Assembly: GCA_000991645.1 (NCBI GenBank)
Contig: LBRX01000041.1
Span: 1-9,053, forward strand
Direction of reading: 5' to 3'
DNA: 9,053 nt
Source: Candidatus Moranbacteria bacterium GW2011_GWE2_36_40
GTDB taxonomy: Bacteria > Patescibacteriota > Minisyncoccia > Moranbacterales > GWC2-37-73
Position 1 is the first letter of the stretch, and each line of letters starts with the position of its first letter. Of the stretch, positions 5,212 through 9,053 are shown one piece after another. The notes below the pieces were generated by a model. It ran no database searches and had not been told where the DNA came from. It saw only the letters and a list, made by a program, of their open reading frames with translations. Position numbers and translations under genes: made by a program.

Positions 5212-6163
5212 TAAAGTTGATGCCGTGGACTTTCCTTGCATTGTGCAAGAACAATTTAAGGCAATTGGAACAGATATTAATATTCAAATAGTTACCAAAG
5301 ACAAAGATGCTTCAATTGATGCCGTCAAGCATATTCAGCAAATAAAAAAAATATATGCTGATTTTTCACATGTCTTCAGTCGGTTTTTGAGAGAGAGTGA
5401 ATTGTCAAAATTAAACGAAAATATTGGAAAATTTGTCAAAGCATCAAATCATGTTTGTGAAATAAGCTTAAGATCATTGGAATATAACAAAAAAACCGGA
5501 GGGTTGTTTGATCCAAGAATTTTAAGTGTTTTGGAAAAAGTTGGATATTTGGATGATTTTGAAACAGGAACAAGAACATTTATTGAAAAAGAAGATCCAG
5601 TTTTTTTAAAAAAGGATCTTTCTTATGATTTGAAGGTGAGCGGCGAAACTGTTTTCTTCGGAACAAAGATGGATTTTTCCGGAATTGCCAAGGGATATAT
5701 CACAGATCAGATCGTCAAATTTCTGGATGAAAAAGGAATTAAAAATTTTTTGATTGATTCAGGAGGAGATATTTTCATGCGAGGAAAAGATGAATGTGAA
5801 AAATTATGGACAGTTGACATTGAGGGGATAGATAGCAGGAAAATAATGTTTGCTCTTTCGGATAAATCAATAGCCACTTCTGGAATAGGAAAAAGAAGAT
5901 GGGAGATTGACGGAAAAAGATTTCATCATATTATTGATCCAAAAAATCCTGAACAATTTTTGTTTGACGTTAAATCCGTTTCTGTTATTTCTGATTCAAC
6001 CACTGATAGTGATGTTTGGGCAAAAACCCTTTTCCTTTTGGGAAAAGAAAATGGTATAATATATGCAAATGAAAAAGAATTGGCGGCTGTTTTCTTGGAT
6101 TATCGCGGCAGTGCCTGGATCTCTCCAAAAGCCAAGGAATACTTGCTATCTTCCCATATATAA
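5201..6163 (+). CDS. apbE: ApbE-family FMN transferase (flavinyltransferase)
   Basis: ApbE proteins move FMN from FAD onto Ser/Thr of target proteins in a Mg-dependent reaction. From ATG 5201 the protein has 320 residues and shows the family motifs in order: DFSGIAKGY (158-166), DSGGD (186-190), HHIIDP (242-247), and a C-terminal metal-site segment SDVWAKT (270-276). In most family members the last motif reads AD-x3-T; here D271 is kept, but the T position is K275 and a Thr comes one residue later. That shift is unusual, and activity should not be assumed. There is no signal peptide or lipobox, so it seems cytoplasmic, whereas many ApbE proteins are exported. An in-frame ATG at 5177 is possible but would deepen the overlap with the preceding gene from 11 to 35 nt. 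The haem protein follows after an inverted repeat. Confidence 0.9.
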   Translation: MKNDKVDAVDFPCIVQEQFKAIGTDINIQIVTKDKDASIDAVKHIQQIKKIYADFSHVFSRFLRESELSKLNENIGKFVKASNHVCEISLRSLEYNKKTGGLFDPRILSVLEKVGYLDDFETGTRTFIEKEDPVFLKKDLSYDLKVSGETVFFGTKMDFSGIAKGYITDQIVKFLDEKGIKNFLIDSGGDIFMRGKDECEKLWTVDIEGIDSRKIMFALSDKSIATSGIGKRRWEIDGKRFHHIIDPKNPEQFLFDVKSVSVISDSTTDSDVWAKTLFLLGKENGIIYANEKELAAVFLDYRGSAWISPKAKEYLLSSHI

Positions 6164-6191
6164 TTTTGTTAGTTAGGCGTTTTGTTGGTTA

Positions 6192-6281
6192 GAATTTCAT
6201 GCAAGCATATATTTTTTGGGAGCTGCCGGTCGACTCGAGGTGGCAGAGGCCGAGCAAAAAATATATACTTGCATGAAATTC
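6192..6281. repeat. long inverted repeat with GC-rich core (possible MITE/REP-like element)
   Basis: The arms at 6192-6218 and 6255-6281 are 27 bp each and complementary at 26 positions. The core is GC-rich in an AT-rich neighbourhood and contains an inner hairpin, CTGCC (6223-6227) with GGCAG (6242-6246), followed by AGGCCGAG before the right arm. It fills most of the 146-bp gap between apbE and the haem protein gene. No transposase gene or target-site duplication is visible. It may act as a transcript-folding or partial terminator element, but there is no T-run on its 3' side. Confidence 0.75.
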
Positions 6282-6309
6282 ACTTAAGCGTGAAAATAAT
6301 AATAATAAA

Positions 6310-7224
6310 ATGAAAAAAAATAGAATGGAAAATTATGGAAAAAAAATAATGCTGGTAGCTATGTTTTTTTTGATGTTTTCTTTTTGGAATGCGAATGCTC
6401 AGCAGGACACCATGGAACAGCAACCTCCCCAGGTTGATTATCAGGGGCAGCCACCTGTTGACTATGATCTTGATGGATTGACTGATCAGGCTGAGATTCA
6501 AATATATAAGACTGATCCGAAAAATCCAGATACTGATGGAGATGGATATTATGATGGCACCGAAACAGTTTCACTGGCAGATCCGCTTGATGCAGCAATG
6601 ATTCCTGGTATTCCTATCACGGAAGAACCTGTCGTTACCAATGATGAAGTTCCGTGGGCTTGGTATGTTTCACGCGCTAGTGGGCTGGTGGCTTTTTTAT
6701 TGCTCTATCTATCTATTTTTTTTGGATTGGTAATACGTGTTCCATTTGTGCATAAAATTTTTTCACCTCTTGGCTCCATGCAGGCGCATGGCTGGATTGC
6801 TCTTCAGGCACTTTTCTTTGCTTTCATTCATGGGGTTGTTCTTATTTTTGATAAATTCATAAACTTGAGTCTGTGGAATATTTTTGTGCCATTTTCTTCA
6901 TCATATGAACCAACATTGTTGGCTCTTGGAACAATCTCACTTTATCTTATGATAATCTTGATTGTGACTTCGTATGGACGTAAATATATGTCGCAAAAAA
7001 TTTGGAGAGCAATTCATTTTTCGAACATATTTTTGTATGTCTTCACAATCGTGCATGCGCTAATGCTTGGAACTGACTTGAAAAATGAAGTTGCAAGAAA
7101 TATTTTTATTTATGCAAATGCCTTCCTGATTTTGTTTATGTTTGTTAATATGTTTGTGCGTATCAGAAAAAATATTATTAGAAGAAATTCTAACAATGTT
7201 GAAAATATAAACACGGTGCAATGA
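6310..7224 (+). CDS. ferric-reductase-like (MsrQ/NOX-type) haem membrane protein with calcium-loop ectodomain
   Basis: This 304-residue protein starts with a signal-type hydrophobic segment (about 14-30, ending ANAQ). Residues 51-85 hold two calcium loops, D51-x-D53-x-D55-G-x2-D59-x2-E62 and D74-x-D76-x-D78-G-x2-D82-x2-E85. Five membrane spans follow (about 123-142, 161-180, 203-222, 236-253, 262-281). Two spans carry H160-x13-H174 and H236-x12-H249, the bis-haem spacing known from NADPH oxidases and ferric reductases, so it should move electrons across the membrane by two haems. There is no cytosolic FAD/NAD domain, as in MsrQ (YedZ), so electrons must come from another carrier. Fusion of calcium loops to this core is unusual. 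ApbE upstream suggests a flavin link. A run of eight A after the start codon and a second ATG at 6325 leave the exact start uncertain. Its stop overlaps the next gene (ATGA). Confidence 0.85.
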   Translation: MKKNRMENYGKKIMLVAMFFLMFSFWNANAQQDTMEQQPPQVDYQGQPPVDYDLDGLTDQAEIQIYKTDPKNPDTDGDGYYDGTETVSLADPLDAAMIPGIPITEEPVVTNDEVPWAWYVSRASGLVAFLLLYLSIFFGLVIRVPFVHKIFSPLGSMQAHGWIALQALFFAFIHGVVLIFDKFINLSLWNIFVPFSSSYEPTLLALGTISLYLMIILIVTSYGRKYMSQKIWRAIHFSNIFLYVFTIVHALMLGTDLKNEVARNIFIYANAFLILFMFVNMFVRIRKNIIRRNSNNVENINTVQ

Positions 7225-7490
7225 GAATATACATAAAAGTTTCCCCAAGGTCTTCAAAAAATGAAATTTACCCAGTCAAATCCTCGCTACTGCGAGGTGC
7301 GGAGCAATTTGACGGGGTGAATAAAGATTTCTACGGTGAATATAGAGTAAAACTTACGGCTCCACCAGTTGATGGTGCAGCTAATGAAATGTTGATAAAA
7401 TTATTGTCACAACACTTTAAAGTTTCCAAAAGCATGATCAACATTGTTGGTGGCAAAACCGCCAAAATAAAAATGGTTGATATTGGTTGA
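7221..7490 (+). CDS. DUF167/YggU family protein with an in-frame insertion
   Basis: This 89-residue protein shows the small DUF167 (YggU) fold signature: KVSPRSSKNEI (6-16), YRVKLTAPPVDGAAN (41-55), and a C-terminal KSMINIVGGKTAKIK segment. The family's function is unknown; it is widespread in bacteria and archaea. Between NEI and EYRVK this copy has about 23 residues where E. coli YggU has about five. Most of the excess (P18-G32) is encoded by a GC-rich palindromic element that keeps the frame. The start codon lies in an ATGA overlap with the haem protein stop, implying translational coupling, although DUF167 genes have no known redox role. There is no Shine-Dalgarno sequence. Confidence 0.88.
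   Translation: MRIYIKVSPRSSKNEIYPVKSSLLRGAEQFDGVNKDFYGEYRVKLTAPPVDGAANEMLIKLLSQHFKVSKSMINIVGGKTAKIKMVDIG
7271..7316. repeat. palindromic element inside the DUF167 coding region
   Basis: Outer arms GTCAAAT (7275-7281) and ATTTGAC (7307-7313) are perfectly complementary and extend to CCC (7271-7273)/GGG (7314-7316) past one unpaired A. Inside, CCTCGC (7282-7287) pairs with GCGAGG (7292-7297) around TACT, and TGCGGAGCA is left unpaired before the right arm. About 45 nt, a multiple of three, encode residues 18-32, which other family members lack. This is the layout of a small mobile palindrome inserted in frame, like Rickettsia palindromic elements. Confidence 0.7.
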
Positions 7491-7512
7491 TAGATATATT
7501 TAATAAATTTGA

Positions 7513-7518
7513 TATAAT
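7513..7518 (+). promoter_or_regulatory. extended -10 promoter of comEC, probably giving a leaderless mRNA
   Basis: TATAAT (7513-7518) is preceded by TGA (TGATATAAT), the same extended -10 as at 4342. No -35 at normal spacing is convincing; TTGATA at 7487-7492 would need a 20-bp spacer. The -10 ends 6 nt before the comEC ATG at 7525, so transcription would begin at or next to the start codon with no room for a ribosome site. Confidence 0.65.
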
Positions 7519-7524
7519 AGACAC

Positions 7525-9009
7525 ATGAGTAAATCAAGTGTCTTTTTGTTTATACTTTTAAGTTTTATTGGGGGTGTTTTTGTGCGGTCATTTTTTGAAA
7601 TAAATCAAAATTATTTTTTTCTGCTGGTACTTTTTTCTTTGATAATGTTGTTTATCTTTTACAAAAACAAATTCGCAGCGCTGGCTGCTTTTTTTGTGCT
7701 CGTTTTTGTTTTGGGTGAGTGGATTACTGATAGGGAAATTGAAAAAACAAAAAACTTAATTTATTCAGGCAAAACATTTCAGGGTACTGCGTTAGTTGAA
7801 AAAGTTACTTCTTCAACATTTGGGCAAAATATTATTGCAGAACTTTCGGGAGAAAAAATTTCAGTATTGCTTCAAACTTCCCAATATCCAGAATATAAAT
7901 ATGGCGACTTGCTGCAAGTTTCATGTGTAGCTAATGCAATTGAAAACAAAGATATTAGTTTTGACTATAAAATGTACATGGCCAAAGAAGGTGTGTTGTA
8001 CCAGTGCAAAGGATATATAAAAAAGATTGGTGAAAATAAAGGCAGCTGGATATATTCCAAGATAATTTCCGCGAGAACATCTTTTGAGGGTAAAATAATA
8101 AAAGTTATTCCAATGCCATATGGCGCACTGGCTAGCGGACTTTTGTTCGGTGGGAGCTCCGGGCTTTCCAAAGAAATTCAAAATGATTTTTCAAAAACCG
8201 GAATGACGCACATTGTGGCTGTTTCTGGATATAATGTGACGATAATTGCGGAATATTTAATAATGCTGGGAATTTTTTTGGGACTTTGGCGAAAACAAGC
8301 AATTTGGTTTGCATTTGTCGGAATAATTTTATTTGTGGTCATGGCTGGTCTTCCAGCTTCAGCGGTGCGCGCTGGTGTGATGAGCTCAATTTTGCTTTGG
8401 GCGATGAAAAATGGAAGATTGGCAAGTAGTGAGAATGCTATTATTTTTGCAGCAGCCATAATGCTTGCAATTAATCCACTTTTACTTCGATGGGATGTCG
8501 GTTTTCAATTGTCTTTTTTAGCAACGTTAGGGATCGTTGTAAGCTCATCTTTTTGGGAAAAAAGTTTTATTAAAAAAAATAAAGCCTTGGGAATTTCTGA
8601 AGCCATTGCTCTTTCACTTAGCGCACAAATTTTTGTGCTACCGATAATTGCATATAACTTTAATATTGTGTCAGTGATTTCACTTTTGGCTAATGTTTTT
8701 ATTTTACCAATAATTCCACTTTCAATGTTGTTGGTATTTTTGGTTGGTATTTTTGGTTTTATTTTCTCACCTCTTTCAGTAGTGTTTGCATGGCTCTCAT
8801 TTTTGCTGCTATTTTATGAAATAAAATTAATTCACATTTTGGCGCAATTTCCTTGGGCAAGCATTGAGATAGAAAAAATTTCAGTGTGGTGGATTTTTCT
8901 TTATTATTGTATTCTTATTTTAGGAATATATTTTTTGAAAAAACGTGAATGCGGAGTAATACCAAATCAAATTAATTACTTCTACATTCAATCTTTTGTA
9001 TCCAGCTAA
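7525..9009 (+). CDS. comEC: ComEC/Rec2-type DNA-uptake channel, without metallo-beta-lactamase domain
   Basis: ComEC forms the inner-membrane channel that passes single-stranded DNA into the cell during natural transformation. This 494-residue protein begins with two or three membrane spans and a soluble OB-like DUF4131 region (about 65-165). The competence domain (about 190-460) follows and shows GLLFGGSSGLS, then GMTHIVAVSGYNV (226-238; N237 where many members have His), LPASAVRAG (276-284), and DVGFQLSFLATLG (324-336) among many spans. The C-terminal metallo-beta-lactamase domain of the long form (over 700 residues) is absent; the protein ends in a span and a short polar tail with a normal stop, so it is the short form and not a visible truncation. 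In Candidate Phyla Radiation bacteria ComEC probably supports scavenging of external DNA. It has its own promoter 34 bp after DUF167. Confidence 0.93.
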   Translation: MSKSSVFLFILLSFIGGVFVRSFFEINQNYFFLLVLFSLIMLFIFYKNKFAALAAFFVLVFVLGEWITDREIEKTKNLIYSGKTFQGTALVEKVTSSTFGQNIIAELSGEKISVLLQTSQYPEYKYGDLLQVSCVANAIENKDISFDYKMYMAKEGVLYQCKGYIKKIGENKGSWIYSKIISARTSFEGKIIKVIPMPYGALASGLLFGGSSGLSKEIQNDFSKTGMTHIVAVSGYNVTIIAEYLIMLGIFLGLWRKQAIWFAFVGIILFVVMAGLPASAVRAGVMSSILLWAMKNGRLASSENAIIFAAAIMLAINPLLLRWDVGFQLSFLATLGIVVSSSFWEKSFIKKNKALGISEAIALSLSAQIFVLPIIAYNFNIVSVISLLANVFILPIIPLSMLLVFLVGIFGFIFSPLSVVFAWLSFLLLFYEIKLIHILAQFPWASIEIEKISVWWIFLYYCILILGIYFLKKRECGVIPNQINYFYIQSFVSS

Positions 9010-9053
9010 ACCCAACCTTCCCTTTTAGAATTTTAGGATTTTTAGTTAACCAT

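Noticed and set aside
6055..6060. TATAAT preceded by TGG inside apbE as a promoter for the haem protein gene
   Set aside because: It encodes part of the Ile-Ile-Tyr stretch, has no -35, and is 250 bp from the next gene; chance in AT-rich coding sequence is likely.
6229..6239. Adjacent GTCGAC and CTCGAG sites suggesting vector or linker contamination
   Set aside because: They lie inside a symmetric structure with matching 27-bp AT-rich arms, which a cloning linker would not have.

Overview
The window looks like a contig from an ultra-small anaerobic bacterium of the Candidate Phyla Radiation (Patescibacteria), most likely in or near the Parcubacteria. This is inferred from the AT-rich composition, a ComEC that ends before the usual metallo-beta-lactamase domain, near-absence of Shine-Dalgarno sequences, low-complexity repeat arrays between genes, and a class III (oxygen-sensitive) ribonucleotide reductase. 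All nine genes I accept lie on the + strand and TGA is used as a normal stop, so the genetic code appears standard. No rRNA, tRNA, CRISPR array or transposase gene is visible.

Bases 1-507 hold no gene. They contain a terminator hairpin (74-95) for something upstream of the window, three families of short-period repeats (about 9, 7 and 8 bp), a good extended -10 promoter (277-304), and an almost perfect NrdR box just downstream of it (316-331). The long leader ends in two facing arrays of 8-bp repeats (401-502) directly before nrdR.

Bases 508-4339 form a deoxynucleotide module: nrdR (repressor), nrdD (anaerobic ribonucleoside-triphosphate reductase with ATP-cone, zinc site and glycyl-radical site), an 88-residue stand-alone protein that duplicates the NrdD glycyl-radical loop behind its own four-cysteine knuckle, and the radical-SAM activase nrdG. 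An 11-bp-stem terminator closes the module. The small protein is the most interesting item. It resembles in concept the GrcA/YfiD 'spare part' that repairs pyruvate formate-lyase, but for NrdD. Its codons differ from those of NrdD mainly at silent positions, so it looks like a selected gene and not debris.

Bases 4340-7224 form a membrane and extracellular module behind a new extended -10 promoter: a small single-span membrane protein, a secreted very acidic protein with two calcium-loop motifs, an ApbE-family FMN transferase, and a five-span haem membrane protein of the ferric-reductase/MsrQ type. The last carries two more calcium-loop motifs outside the membrane and has the H-x13-H / H-x12-H bis-haem pattern. 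This suggests an envelope electron-transfer unit, but no classical flavinylation target motif is visible in the window. A 27-bp-arm inverted repeat with a GC-rich core separates apbE from the haem protein gene.

Bases 7221-9009 hold a DUF167/YggU gene coupled to the haem protein by an ATGA overlap and interrupted in frame by a GC-rich palindromic element, then comEC (DNA-uptake channel) with its own -10 box so close to the ATG that the mRNA is probably leaderless. The last 44 bases show nothing I can support.
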